Below are positions 40,693 to 50,001 of a DNA stretch of 64,000 nucleotides, piece by piece. The DNA is from Pseudoduganella violacea (GTDB lineage Bacteria > Pseudomonadota > Gammaproteobacteria > Burkholderiales > Burkholderiaceae_D), in NCBI RefSeq assembly GCF_014191875.1, contig NZ_JACHXD010000023.1, forward strand, positions 1 through 64,000. Reading direction: 5' to 3'. How positions within the stretch are numbered: the stretch's first letter is position 1; each line of letters begins with the position of its first letter. The position numbers were made by a program, and so were the translations under genes. Below the pieces are notes generated by a model. That model was not told the DNA's origin. It searched no databases and worked only from the letters and a program-made list of their open reading frames with translations.

Positions 40693-43600
40693 TTATGCGC
40701 TAGCCTTGCGCGGCGCGCGGCGTCCGCCGATCAGCAGGAACAGGGCGCGCAAGGCGCGGAACAGCAGGCGCACGAAAACCAGGGTCAGCAGCGCTTCGAC
40801 CAAGGTCAGCAGGAAGGCCACGATGGCCGGCCAGCGCGCCAGGCGGCGCTGGAACTTGGCCGCCATGCGGTCGCGCGCGATCTCGATGCTGTCGTAGAAG
40901 GTCGGCACCACCAGCAGGGTCAGGATGGTCGAGGTGATCGTGCCGCCGATGATGGCGATCGCCAACGGACGGTAGAACTCGCCGCCCTCGCCCAGGCCGA
41001 TGGCCACCGGCAGCATGCCGGCGATCAGGGCGAAGGTCGTCATCAGGATCGGGCGCAGGCGCATGCGGCCCGCATACATCAGCGCATCCTCGCGGTTAAA
41101 GCCCTCTTCCTCGCGCTTGCGCGCCGCGTCGAGCAGCAAGATGGCATTCTTGGCCACCAGGCCCATCAGCATGATGATGCCGATAAAGCTCATCAGATTC
41201 AGCGTGCCGCCCGTCAGGATCAGGGCCAGCACCACGCCGATCAGGGACAGCGGCAGCGACAGCATCACCGCGCCCGGCGCCGTGAACGAGCCGAACTGCA
41301 TCACCAGGATCAGGTACATCAGGCCGATGCCCGAGATCAGGGCGATGAACATCTGGGTGAACACTTCCTGCTGGTCCTTGCCGGCGCCGCCCAGGTCCAG
41401 GCCATAGCCGGGCGGGAAGTCCATGGCCTTGGCCAGTTTCATGGCTTCGGCCGTCACTTCGCCCGAAGAGCGGCCTTCGACGTTGGCCGAGACCGAAATC
41501 GAGCGCTTGCCATTCTTGTGACGGATGGTGGCCGGGCCCTTGCCCATGGTCACGGTGGCGATCTGGTCCAGCGGCACCATCTGGTTGGTGCCGGTCACGC
41601 CGATCGGCAGGCGCTCGATGTTCTCGGCGCTGGTGCGGTCGTCCGGATGCAGGCGCACCGCCACGTCGCGCGTCTCGCCGGTCGGGTCGACCCAGTCGCC
41701 CACCTCGATGCCGGCAAAGGCGACGCGCAGCGATTGCGCAGCGTCGCCGGCGGAAATGCCCATGGAGTTCGCCAGACCGCGGTTCAGTTCGATCTGCATC
41801 TCGTCTTTCGGGTCAAGCTCGGACAAGCCGACGTCGACCGCGCCCGGCACCTGGCGCAGCTTGGCCATGAAATCGTTGGTGATCTGGATCAGCTTACGCG
41901 AATCGGGACCGGTGAATTCGATCTGCACCGGCTTGCGCGCATTATTGGACAGGTCGTCGAGCACCACGAATTCGCCGCCGACCAGCTGGGCCATTTTCTG
42001 GCGCAGCTCGATCGCCACCTCGGTGGCCGAGCGCTTGCGCTCATGCTTCTTGCCGATGTCGACATAGATGCGGCCGCCGCTCAGGTTGACATAGGTGCTG
42101 GTGGCCTTGGTTTCCGGCAGGGTATGGGCCATCTGGGCCGCCTTGTCCAGCTTCAGGCGGCTGTATTCCAGGCTGCTCGAGGACGGCGTGCGCACCTCGA
42201 TGGCCAGGGTGCCGAAGTCGGACTTCGGCAGGAAGCTCGAACCGCCCACGGTGGCCTGCAGCGCCAGCGCGGCGATGAAGCTGGCCAGCGCGATGGCGCC
42301 CATCCATTTACGGTGGTGCAGCGCCCAGGCGATCACATGGCCGTAGCGGTCGGCCTGGCGGTCGAACCAGTGGTTGAACTTGTCCAGCACCTTGCCGATG
42401 CCTTTTTTCGGCGCCGTATGGTGGTCCGGCGGGTCGCCCCAGAAGGCCGACAGCATCGGGTCGAGCGTGAAGGAGATGAACAGCGACACGGCCACCGAGC
42501 AGGTCACGGTCAGCGCGAACGGACGGAACCATTCGCCCGAGATGCCGGGCATGAAGGCCACGGGAATGAACACGGCCATGATGGAGAAGGTGGTCGCCGC
42601 CACGGCCAGGCCGATTTCGGCCGTGCCTTCCAGCGCCGCCTTGCGGCGGTCCGAACCCAGCTGCATATGGCGCACGATGTTTTCGCGCACCACGATGGCG
42701 TCGTCGATCAGCACGCCGATCGCCAGCGACAGGCCGAGCAGGGTCATGAAGTTCAAGGTGAAGCCGCACAGCCAGACCGCGATAAAGGCCGCGATCACCG
42801 ACGTCGGCAGCGACAGCGCCGTGATCAGGGTCGAGCGCCAGGAATTGAGGAAGGCGTAGACCACGAAAATGGTCAGCACGGCGCCGAAGACCAGGGCCTC
42901 GATCACGTTGTTCAGGCTGCTTTGCGCATCCTTGCCGCCATCCTGGGTCACTTCCATGGAGGTGCCATCAGGCAACTCCTTATTGATTTCCTCGACCAGC
43001 TTGCGCGTGGCCTTGGCCACGCTGACGGTGGAGGCGTCGCGCGAGCGGATGATGGAAAGGCCGACATTCGACTTGCCGCTGCGCAGGCTCAGATTATTGA
43101 TTTCGGCAAAACCGTCCTCGATCGTGGCCAATTGGCCCAGGCGGATCACTTCGTCGCCGCGGCGCTTGACCACCACGTCCTGGAATTCTTCGGGCCGCTC
43201 GATGCGGCCCACCAGGCGGATGCTTTTCTCTTCCAGGCTGCCGCGCACCTTGCCCACCGGCGCATTGGTGTTTTGCAGGCGCAGGGCATTGGTCACTTCG
43301 GCCACCGAGACATTGAACTCGCGCAACTTCTCGGCGCGCAGCAGCACCGACAGCTCGCGCCGCAGCGAACCGTTGACATTGACCACGGCCACGCCGTCGA
43401 GGGCGCGGAAGCGGTCGGCCAGCTGGTCTTCGGCCAGGCGCGAAATCGCCGCATGCGACTGGGTGCGCGAGGAGATCGACAACTGCATCACGGGCTGGGC
43501 CGAGGGGTCGAAGCGCTGCAGGATCGGCTCGCGCATCTCGAGCGGCAGCTTGTAGCGCACCGACGCGATCGAATTGCGGATCTCGTCGGACGCCTCGATC

Positions 43601-43902
43601 AAGTTCTTGGTGAAGTTGAACTGCATCTCGATGCGCGCGCTGCCTTCATTGGCCTGGCTGTTCACCTCGGTCACGCCGGTAATGCTTTGCAGCGATTTTT
43701 CCAGGCGGTTCACGATCTCGCGCTCCACCGTCTCGGGCGAGGCGCCCGGGTACGGGATGCTGACGATGATCACCGGCACTTCCACGTCCGGATTCTGGTT
43801 GACGCGCAGCTTGCTCAGCGCGAGCAAGCCCATGCACATCATCGCCAGGATCAGCACGATCATGGCGACGGGCCGCTTGATACTGAAATTGGACAGGAAC
43901 AT
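40693..43902 (-). CDS. RND efflux transporter, AcrB/MdtB-like (HAE1 type)
   Basis: This 1069-residue pump has the typical two six-helix halves each with a large periplasmic loop. The N-terminus NFSIKRPVAMIVLILAMMCMG, the TM4 proton-relay pair in GLSLAIGVLIDDAIVVRENIVRH, and TM10 lysine in MGLVAKNAILLLDAARKREEEG are visible; YPGASPETVEREIVNRLEKSL is the family's porter-domain motif. It exports drugs or other amphiphiles by proton antiport. It starts 3 bases downstream of the adaptor gene stop. No outer membrane factor gene is present, so a channel elsewhere (TolC/OprM-like) must be shared. It is longer by about 20 residues than AcrB. Confidence 0.94.
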   Translation of the reverse strand: MFLSNFSIKRPVAMIVLILAMMCMGLLALSKLRVNQNPDVEVPVIIVSIPYPGASPETVEREIVNRLEKSLQSITGVTEVNSQANEGSARIEMQFNFTKNLIEASDEIRNSIASVRYKLPLEMREPILQRFDPSAQPVMQLSISSRTQSHAAISRLAEDQLADRFRALDGVAVVNVNGSLRRELSVLLRAEKLREFNVSVAEVTNALRLQNTNAPVGKVRGSLEEKSIRLVGRIERPEEFQDVVVKRRGDEVIRLGQLATIEDGFAEINNLSLRSGKSNVGLSIIRSRDASTVSVAKATRKLVEEINKELPDGTSMEVTQDGGKDAQSSLNNVIEALVFGAVLTIFVVYAFLNSWRSTLITALSLPTSVIAAFIAVWLCGFTLNFMTLLGLSLAIGVLIDDAIVVRENIVRHMQLGSDRRKAALEGTAEIGLAVAATTFSIMAVFIPVAFMPGISGEWFRPFALTVTCSVAVSLFISFTLDPMLSAFWGDPPDHHTAPKKGIGKVLDKFNHWFDRQADRYGHVIAWALHHRKWMGAIALASFIAALALQATVGGSSFLPKSDFGTLAIEVRTPSSSSLEYSRLKLDKAAQMAHTLPETKATSTYVNLSGGRIYVDIGKKHERKRSATEVAIELRQKMAQLVGGEFVVLDDLSNNARKPVQIEFTGPDSRKLIQITNDFMAKLRQVPGAVDVGLSELDPKDEMQIELNRGLANSMGISAGDAAQSLRVAFAGIEVGDWVDPTGETRDVAVRLHPDDRTSAENIERLPIGVTGTNQMVPLDQIATVTMGKGPATIRHKNGKRSISVSANVEGRSSGEVTAEAMKLAKAMDFPPGYGLDLGGAGKDQQEVFTQMFIALISGIGLMYLILVMQFGSFTAPGAVMLSLPLSLIGVVLALILTGGTLNLMSFIGIIMLMGLVAKNAILLLDAARKREEEGFNREDALMYAGRMRLRPILMTTFALIAGMLPVAIGLGEGGEFYRPLAIAIIGGTITSTILTLLVVPTFYDSIEIARDRMAAKFQRRLARWPAIVAFLLTLVEALLTLVFVRLLFRALRALFLLIGGRRAPRKASA

Positions 43903-43905
43903 GGT

Positions 43906-45096
43906 TTAGTTTCCTTTGCTGACGGCGGCCGGGGTCACGGCGGCGGAAGCGACGGCCTTGGGCGCGGCCAGCTCGATCTTCTGCCCTTCCTTGAAGCTCG
44001 AGGCCGGCGCGCGCAGCACCATGTCGCCGGCGGCCAGGCCGCTCTGCACCTGCCACAGGCCGCTGCGCGCATCGCGCGTGCCGATCGCCAGGCTGACCTT
44101 GCTCAAGGTCTTGTCCTTGACGCGCCAGGCATAGGAGCTGTCGCCCTGGCGCACCAGGGCCGTTTCCGGCACCATCAGGGCCGCCGTAGTTTCCGCTTCG
44201 ATGCGGCCTTCGGCATACAGGCCGGCCACGCGCGGCAGATTGCTGCCGGCGAACTCGACCAGCACCTCGACCTGGCGCGTGACCGGGTTGGCGGCCGGAT
44301 CGACGCGCTTGACCTTGCCGTTGAACTGCTGGCCCGGATACCCATTGATGCGGAACAGCGCCGGCTGGCCCACCTTGACCACGCCGATCTTGTCGGCCGA
44401 CACCAGGCCTTCGAAGCGCATCGAGGCCGGATCGACCACTTTGACCAATTCCTTGCCGATCTGGGCCGTGTCGCCGTTCGACACCTTGCGCTCGCTGACG
44501 ATGCCGTCGAACGGCGCGCGCACCAGGGTGCGCGACAGCTGCTGGTTGGCCGAGACCGACTTGGCCTTGGCCGCCGCCAGGTCGCTCAGCGCGTTATTGC
44601 GCCGCACTTCGGCGTCTTCCAGGGCCTGGGCCGACGCCATGCCGGAAGCGCGCAGGGTTTTCTGGCGGCTCAGCATGCGCTCAGCCTGCTCCATGGCCTG
44701 GGTTTGGGCGCGCACCGCCTCATTCGCCGAATTCAGGCTGTCGCGCAGCGAGGTATCGTCCAGGCGCACCAGCAAGTCGCCCTTCCTGACCGCCTCGCCA
44801 TTTTCTTTCAGCACCTGCACCACCACGGCGCCCACTTCGGCGCGCAGGTCGGCCTTGCGCTCGGGCTGGATGGAGCCGGTGATCACGGGGCCGGACGCCA
44901 GCGCGTTCGATTCCACCGTCACCAAGTCTTCCGAGGAGATCAGCAACGGTCCCGCCGCCGCCTTCTTGTCGCCCCCTTTCTCGGCATTGGCCTGGGCCGA
45001 CGCGCCGGCGCCGGCTTTTTCCGGCGCCTTGTCCGCCTTGCCGCAAGCGGCAAGAGCTGTGGCGACGGCGAGAGCTATTAAGGAAGTGCGCAACAT
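43906..45096 (-). CDS. RND efflux periplasmic adaptor lipoprotein
   Basis: This encodes 396 residues from the ATG at 45096 with GGAGA 7 bases upstream. A lipobox (ATALAACGK) directs lipid anchoring. A low-complexity linker is followed by the lipoyl half EVGAVVVQVLKENGEAVRKGDLLVRLDDTSLRDSL, a coiled hairpin (about 120-185), the second half RTLVRAPFDGIVSERKVSNGDTAQIGKELVKVVDPA, a beta-barrel (FRINGYPGQQFNGKVKRVDPAANPVTRQVEVLVEF) and a membrane-proximal domain. It is the partner of the RND pump encoded next. Confidence 0.92.
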   Translation of the reverse strand: MLRTSLIALAVATALAACGKADKAPEKAGAGASAQANAEKGGDKKAAAGPLLISSEDLVTVESNALASGPVITGSIQPERKADLRAEVGAVVVQVLKENGEAVRKGDLLVRLDDTSLRDSLNSANEAVRAQTQAMEQAERMLSRQKTLRASGMASAQALEDAEVRRNNALSDLAAAKAKSVSANQQLSRTLVRAPFDGIVSERKVSNGDTAQIGKELVKVVDPASMRFEGLVSADKIGVVKVGQPALFRINGYPGQQFNGKVKRVDPAANPVTRQVEVLVEFAGSNLPRVAGLYAEGRIEAETTAALMVPETALVRQGDSSYAWRVKDKTLSKVSLAIGTRDARSGLWQVQSGLAAGDMVLRAPASSFKEGQKIELAAPKAVASAAVTPAAVSKGN

Positions 45097-45278
45097 AGAA
45101 TATCTCCGAGAAGTTGGACGATTACGTTTTATTAATATTTTGACCCAAACTACGAGGCGCAAAGTATCTCCGACCCCTCTGGGACCGTCAATCAAGATGC
45201 GTATGGAGTGACAGTTTTTGTGGCTGGACTGCGAAAAACGTGGATAAACGGTAAGCAGTCCTGAACGGCAGAGAAATT

Positions 45279-45294
45279 AGTACAGAAATGTACT
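45279..45294. promoter_or_regulatory. Dyad between the efflux operon and the PAP2-like gene
   Basis: AGTACA-GAAA-TGTACT is a perfect 6-bp inverted repeat about 185 bases upstream of the efflux adaptor ATG (minus strand). It could bind a TetR- or GntR-like repressor of the pump, but no regulator gene is adjacent. Position is the only support. Confidence 0.3.
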
Positions 45295-45308
45295 TTTCCC
45301 GTAGATCA

Positions 45309-45331
45309 AGACCGGGGTAATGCCCCGGTCT
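45309..45331 (-). terminator. Hairpin after the PAP2-like gene
   Basis: AGACCGGGG-TAATG-CCCCGGTCT is a perfect 9-bp hairpin, 19 bases past the stop of the gene at 45351-45773 on the minus strand. The following T content (TTGATCT) is poor, so it may be a weak terminator. Confidence 0.5.
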
Positions 45332-45350
45332 GGTGCAAACGTTGCCGCGC

Positions 45351-45773
45351 TCAGCCGCGGGCGAACAGCGCGTGGATCAGGTGGCCCATGGCGATGCCGG
45401 TGGCCAGCCCGCCCAGGATTTCGGCCACGGTATGGCCCATGCGCTCGCGCAAGCCCTGGTGGCCGGTGTCGTCCTTGGCCAGGCGGTTGATGGCGGCGGC
45501 TTGGCGGCCGACGTGCTGGCGCAGGCTGTTGGCGTCGATGATGACGATGAAGCACAGGGTCACGGCCACGCCGAAAGCCGGATGGCCGATGCCCTCGCGC
45601 AGCGCGATCAGGGTGGCCATGCTGGAGACGACGGCGCTATGGTTGCTGGGGAAGCCGCCATTGCCGACCAGATTGAAGGCCCAGCGCCGCGCGCGCGCGC
45701 TATTGATCAGGAATTTGATGGGACCCACCACGGTCCAGGTCATTACGGGGGTCAGAAGATAGGCGAGATCCAT
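45351..45773 (-). CDS. Divergent PAP2-family membrane protein (DUF212, YuiD-like)
   Basis: This encodes 140 residues from an ATG at 45773 with AAAAGGA 9 bases upstream. It is a small membrane protein with the divergent PAP2 (DUF212) motifs: GGFPSNHSAVVSSMATLIALREG (matching the S-G-H catalytic motif of PAP2 as FPSNHSA), DANSLRQHVGRQAAAIN, and LRERMGHTVAEILGGLATGIAMGHLIH. The family is thought to hydrolyse lipid phosphates, though activity of the divergent group is not firmly established. It is single-gene and divergent from the DUF475 gene. Confidence 0.87.
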   Translation of the reverse strand: MDLAYLLTPVMTWTVVGPIKFLINSARARRWAFNLVGNGGFPSNHSAVVSSMATLIALREGIGHPAFGVAVTLCFIVIIDANSLRQHVGRQAAAINRLAKDDTGHQGLRERMGHTVAEILGGLATGIAMGHLIHALFARG

Positions 45774-45884
45774 TGCAAGAAATCCTTTTAGGCAATTCAA
45801 CATTATGGCAGAACGCACGGACCGGGCGGAAGCGGCTGTTATAAAATCCGCACACTATAAAAAACCATACGGGGTAGCAGGACG

Positions 45885-46916
45885 ATGAAACATTTCCGCA
45901 TTTCAATTCTTTTCACCATCGTGCTGATGGCGCTGGCCGGCTGGTGGGGCTACAGCCATGGCGGCCTGGGCGGCATGGTCACAGCGCTGTGGATCACGGG
46001 CGTGCTGGGCGTGATGGAAGTCTCGCTCTCATTTGACAATGCGGTGGTCAACGCTTCCGTGCTGCGCGACTGGAACGCGTTCTGGCAGAAACTGTTCCTG
46101 ACGGTCGGCATCCTGGTGGCCGTGTTCGGCATGCGCTTGCTGTTCCCGCTGGCCATCGTCGCCGTCGCCACCGGCCTCGGCCTGGTCGACGTGTGGAATA
46201 TGGCCACCACCACGCCGCAGGAATACTCGCGCCACCTGATGGGCGTGCACGCCGAAGTGTCGGCCTTTGGCGGCGCCTTCCTGCTCTTGGTCTTCCTCAA
46301 CTTCCTGTTCGACGAGGAAAAAGAAACCCATTGGATTGTCTGGCTGGAGGAAAAAGCCGGCGCGCACGGCACGGAAAGCCTGGCCGTGCTGCTGGCCCTG
46401 CTGGCCGTCTTCGGCTGCACCGAGCTGGTGCCCGAAGCCCAGCGCTACAGCGTGCTGTACGCCGGCGTGGTCGGCATCGCCATCTATGTCGGGGTCGGCT
46501 GGCTCAGCGGCTTGCTCGAAGAGGAAGGCGGCGCCGACGTCGGCAAGGCCGTGCAGCGCGGCAGCATCGGCGGCTTCCTGTATCTGGAAGTGCTGGACGC
46601 CTCCTTCAGCTTCGACGGCGTGATCGGCGCTTTCGCCATCACCAGCGACGTGGTGATCATCATGCTCGGCCTGGCCATCGGCGCCATGTATGTGCGCTCG
46701 CTCACCGTCTACCTGGTGCACAAGGGCACGCTCGACGAATTCGTCTACCTGGAGCACGGCGCCCACTATGCGATCGGCATTCTGGCCCTGATCATGCTTG
46801 CCAGCGTCAAATTCCACATTCCCGAATGGTTCACCGGCCTGTCCGGCGTCGCCTTCATCGCGGTCTCGCTCTGGTCCTCGGTGAAATACCGGCGGCTGGC
46901 GGCGGCCCAGGGCTGA
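45885..46916 (+). CDS. DUF475 membrane protein (TerC-related)
   Basis: This 343-residue protein has about nine membrane helices. LGVMEVSLSFDNAVVNASVL and FLYLEVLDASFSFDGVIGAFAITSDVVII are the paired acidic-helix motifs (E-x-x-L-S-F-D-N and E-V-L-D-A-S-F-S-F-D-G) of the DUF475/TerC group, linked to tellurite resistance and metal homeostasis, probably manganese export. The two motifs are symmetrical in opposite halves, as in TerC and MntP-like exporters. The transported ion is not proven. The gene for a small membrane protein starts 44 bases downstream. Confidence 0.88.
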   Translation: MKHFRISILFTIVLMALAGWWGYSHGGLGGMVTALWITGVLGVMEVSLSFDNAVVNASVLRDWNAFWQKLFLTVGILVAVFGMRLLFPLAIVAVATGLGLVDVWNMATTTPQEYSRHLMGVHAEVSAFGGAFLLLVFLNFLFDEEKETHWIVWLEEKAGAHGTESLAVLLALLAVFGCTELVPEAQRYSVLYAGVVGIAIYVGVGWLSGLLEEEGGADVGKAVQRGSIGGFLYLEVLDASFSFDGVIGAFAITSDVVIIMLGLAIGAMYVRSLTVYLVHKGTLDEFVYLEHGAHYAIGILALIMLASVKFHIPEWFTGLSGVAFIAVSLWSSVKYRRLAAAQG

Positions 46917-46960
46917 GCCGCAATGATAAGATCCCAATATTGCCACTACTTGCAGACACT

Positions 46961-47329
46961 ATGACCCGTCCCTCCCGCCTCATCCTGGTCCTGCTGGGCC
47001 TGATCGTTGTTGCCGCCCTCGTCTTCTGGGCCTACGCGCTGATCACGCTGAACTACGCCTATTCCGAAGGCGAAAGAGCGGGTTATCTGCAAAAATTCTC
47101 GAAACGGGGCTGGATCTGCAAGACCTGGGAAGGCGAAATCCTGCTGACCTCGATGCCCGGCGCCATCCCCGAGAAATTCGAATTCAGCGTGCGCGACGAC
47201 GAGGTCGCGCGCCAGCTGATGGCCGCCACCGGCAAGCGCGTCTTGCTCTCCTACGAGCAACACAAAGGCGTCCCCACCTCCTGCTTCGGCGAAACCGAAT
47301 ACTTCGTCGAACGCCTGCAAATCCAATAA
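46961..47329 (+). CDS. Conserved small membrane-anchored protein of unknown function
   Basis: This encodes 122 residues: an N-terminal anchor (LILVLLGLIVVAALVFWAYAL) and a periplasmic domain beginning NYAYSEGERAGYLQKFSKRGWICKTWEGEILLTS, continuing FEFSVRDDEVARQLMAATGKRVLLSYEQHKGVPTSCFGETEYFV. This pattern is conserved across Burkholderiales proteins that are sometimes misnamed 6-phosphogluconate dehydrogenase; it has no dehydrogenase features. Two cysteines (WICKT and TSCFG) could form a disulfide. It follows the DUF475 gene and is followed by a terminator-like hairpin. Confidence 0.8.
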   Translation: MTRPSRLILVLLGLIVVAALVFWAYALITLNYAYSEGERAGYLQKFSKRGWICKTWEGEILLTSMPGAIPEKFEFSVRDDEVARQLMAATGKRVLLSYEQHKGVPTSCFGETEYFVERLQIQ

Positions 47330-47331
47330 AA

Positions 47332-47353
47332 AAACCGCGGCCTGCCGCGGTTT
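47332..47353. terminator. Terminator hairpin at a convergent gene junction
   Basis: AAACCGCGG-CCTG-CCGCGGTTT is a 9-bp hairpin right after the stop of the small membrane protein gene. On the minus strand it is followed by seven T, so it can also end the transcript of the coiled-coil gene (47484-49823). Confidence 0.75.
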
Positions 47354-47470
47354 GATCTAAATCAGCAAATGTCCCACCCTGGTGTCAGGCACTGGAGTAG
47401 GACATTCTTTGATCTAAATCAGCAAATGTCCCACCGTGGTGCCTGACACCAGGGTGGGACATTGTTTGAT
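47351..47470. repeat. Two tandem 57-nt REP-like palindromic units (copy set A)
   Basis: Units at 47351-47407 and 47408-47464 each start TTTGATCTAAATCAGCAAAT and then carry the palindrome AATGTCCCACC ... GGTGGGACATT with an inner GGTG-CCTGA-CACC or its inverted form. A third copy starts at 47465 but is cut after TTTGAT. The inner loops of the two units are in opposite orientation (GGTGTCAGGCAC versus GTGCCTGACACC). The same pair arrangement recurs at 52919-53035. Both sets sit between convergent genes. Confidence 0.9.
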
Positions 47471-47483
47471 ATTTCGCAAAGGC

Positions 47484-49823
47484 TTAGCGGCCGCGCCAGA
47501 CGGAGCCGGCGGTCTCTTTGAGGCGGCCGATGACGTCGCGCGCCAGGGTTTCGCTTTGCTCGCGCTCGGCTTGGGCGCGGGCGGCGGCTTCGCTGGCGTC
47601 GACCACGCTCGCCTCGGTGACTTTCAGCACGCCTTCTTCGGCTTCGACTTTCGCCTGCAGCGCTTGCAGGGCGCTGTGGGCCGCTTGCTGGCGGCGGCTT
47701 TCCAGTGCCAGCAGCTGGCGCTTGGCGGCCGTCATGGCCTTGGTGGTGTCGGCCAGCTTGCGCTGCATGGCGGCGTGGGCTTGGGCGGTTTCCAGCAGCG
47801 CTTGCTGTTCGGCGGCTTTTTCCTGGGCCGCCTGGTTGGCGGCTTGTTCGGCGTGCTCGCGCTCGCGGGCGGCGTCGGCGGCGGCCTGTTCGGCCTGGGC
47901 ACGCGCCTCGGCGGCGATGGCGGCGCCGCGTTCGGCTTTGAGGCGGCCTTCGATGGCTTGGCCGGCCAGGACTTCGGCGGCGTTGACGCTATGCTGCTGC
48001 GCCAGTTTCTGTTCGATCAGGGCCAGCGAGTGGCGCTCGGTGGCGATGAATTCCTGTTCGGCTTGCAGCAAGGCTTGGGCGGCGGCGGCTTTGTCCTGCT
48101 CGGCGCGGCTGCGCTCCTTGTGTACTTCGCCCAGTTCGACGGCCAGGCGGGCTTGGGCGGCGACAGCCTGGGCCGCGGCTTCCTTCTGCGCGGCTTCGAG
48201 GTCGGTCTGTTCGGCCATCAGACGCAGCGAGGCGGCTTCCGCTTCGGCGGCCAGTTGCAGACGCTGCTCGGCGGCGCGCTGCTGGCGCAGGGCTTCGGCC
48301 TGCTCGGCTTCGGCGGCGGCGCGCGCGGCGGCGGCGGCCGTGCTGCGTTCTTCCTCGGCCAGACGCTCTTTGAGCGCGGCGATCGCTTGCTGTTCGGCGG
48401 CGGCGCGTTCCTGCTCGGCTTGCACCAGCGCGGCGGCCTGGCCGGCGCGTTCGCGCGCCAGGGCGTCGGCTTGCTGCGCGGCGTCCACCTCTGCCGTCAA
48501 GGAGGCCAGTTCGGCGGCCTCGGCGGCATTGCACGACGCGGCCAGCTCGGCGGCGGCGCGCGCCAGGGCGGCGCGTTCATTGGCTTGCTGGGTGGCGCGC
48601 TGCTGCTCTTCGCCGTCGGCGCGCGCCGCTTCAGCGGCGGCCTGCTCGGCCAGTTGGCGCAGCTTGGCCTGCTCCAGGGCTTCGGCCTCGGCTTCGACCT
48701 TGGCGTGGACTTCGAATTCGGCTTGCTGCTCGGCTTCGACGCGGGCCAGGGAGACGGCCGTCAACTGGCGGTCGGCCTCGATGCGCGCCTCGGTGGCGGC
48801 GATGATGCGGGCGTCGGCGTCGCGCCGGGCCTGGGCGCTGGCGACGGCCATCGCTTCCATGCGCTCGCGGTGCTGGGCGGCGTCGCGGATTTCTTTTTCG
48901 GTTTGCAGGCGCAGATGCAGGGACATCGCGGCGCTGCGGTCGGATTCAGCCTTGGCCAGGGCGATCGCTTCGCGCTCCTGCTCCAGGTGGGCCAGGGCGC
49001 GCGCCTCTTCGGCGGCGCGCACTTCGGCGGCGGCGCGCTTGAAGGTCGATTCCTGGGCGATCTGGTCGGCGCGTTCGCGCTGGCGCATCGCTTCCAGCGC
49101 CTCGGCCTCGGCCTCGGCCAGTTGCTGGGCGGTCTGGCGCGCGGCGTGGGCCTGGCGTTCGCGTTCGCGCGCCAAGGTGGCCATGCGCGCGTCGGCGCTG
49201 GCAATGCCCACGACCTCATCCTTGGCGGCCTGGACGGCGGCCATGCGTTCGGCGGCCTGCATGCGGGCCTGCTCGGTCTGCACCATCAATTCTTCGGCGG
49301 CGCGCGCGGCTTGCGCGGCCAGCTCGGCTTCGGCCGCGACCTGGTCGGCGGCGGCGCGGCGGCTGCCCTCCTCGGCCTTGGCGCGCTGCTCGGCGGCCAG
49401 GCGCACCTGGGTGTCGGCTTCGACGCGGGCGCGCAGTTCGGCGGTTTCCTGTTTCACCGCTTCCAGCCGGGCCACGCTGGCCTGGGCGGCGGCGCGCAGG
49501 CTTTCCAGACGCTCGCGGTTGGCGCTGATCGCCTCTTCGGCCGCCTGGGCATTCTGCAAGGCCACGGCGGCGGCGGCGGCGTCGATGGCGGCGCGGTCCT
49601 CGGCCAAGGCGCGGGCGCGGCTCTCGGCGTGGGCGCGGCTTTCGGCGGCGCAGGCGGCTTTCGCTTCCGCTTCGACGCGGGCAATGGCTTGCTGGATGGC
49701 CTTCATTTCCGCCTCGGCGCGGGCCGGGCGGGCCTCGTCGTTGGCAGCGCTGGAACTTACCACATCATGCGGCTCGTCCACGTGGGGAGCGGCGTCGAAA
49801 GCTGGGGCCAGTTGTACTTGCAT
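47484..49823 (-). CDS. Giant alanine/glutamate-rich coiled-coil protein (779 aa)
   Basis: This 779-residue protein is a single predicted coiled coil from about residue 35 to 770: nearly all residues are Ala, Glu, Gln, Arg, Leu and Lys, in runs such as AEAEALEQAKLRQLAEQAAAEAARADGEEQQ. There is no signal peptide, membrane segment or globular domain. A short acidic N-terminus (MQVQLAPAFDAAPHVDEPHDVVSS) and a basic C-terminal tail (LARDVIGRLKETAGSVWRGR) flank it. It has only two cysteines (KAACAAE and LAASCNAAE). A fully extended coil of this size would be about 100 nm long, suggesting a structural or filament-like role. The ATG start gives the N-terminal region just described. Confidence 0.75.
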   Translation of the reverse strand: MQVQLAPAFDAAPHVDEPHDVVSSSAANDEARPARAEAEMKAIQQAIARVEAEAKAACAAESRAHAESRARALAEDRAAIDAAAAAVALQNAQAAEEAISANRERLESLRAAAQASVARLEAVKQETAELRARVEADTQVRLAAEQRAKAEEGSRRAAADQVAAEAELAAQAARAAEELMVQTEQARMQAAERMAAVQAAKDEVVGIASADARMATLARERERQAHAARQTAQQLAEAEAEALEAMRQRERADQIAQESTFKRAAAEVRAAEEARALAHLEQEREAIALAKAESDRSAAMSLHLRLQTEKEIRDAAQHRERMEAMAVASAQARRDADARIIAATEARIEADRQLTAVSLARVEAEQQAEFEVHAKVEAEAEALEQAKLRQLAEQAAAEAARADGEEQQRATQQANERAALARAAAELAASCNAAEAAELASLTAEVDAAQQADALARERAGQAAALVQAEQERAAAEQQAIAALKERLAEEERSTAAAAARAAAEAEQAEALRQQRAAEQRLQLAAEAEAASLRLMAEQTDLEAAQKEAAAQAVAAQARLAVELGEVHKERSRAEQDKAAAAQALLQAEQEFIATERHSLALIEQKLAQQHSVNAAEVLAGQAIEGRLKAERGAAIAAEARAQAEQAAADAAREREHAEQAANQAAQEKAAEQQALLETAQAHAAMQRKLADTTKAMTAAKRQLLALESRRQQAAHSALQALQAKVEAEEGVLKVTEASVVDASEAAARAQAEREQSETLARDVIGRLKETAGSVWRGR

Positions 49824-50001
49824 GGGGTTCTCGCTTGATATGGGTATTCGGTTTTGCCATTATCAGAGAGAAAACACCCCGGCCAGACGCCAAGGAAAGG
49901 CGGATTTCCCCGCCTATTCCCCCTTTCGAACCAGAGCGGCGGCTCGCCCGCAAGCGCAGTTCGCAGACGCCACCGGTCCGCCGCCAGCGAGCCTTAATGC
50001 C

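Noticed and set aside
40675..45081. A 1468-codon plus-strand open frame opposite the RND efflux genes
   Set aside because: It is the antisense of two clearly recognised genes and its translation is His/Gln/Arg/Ala-rich with no domain.
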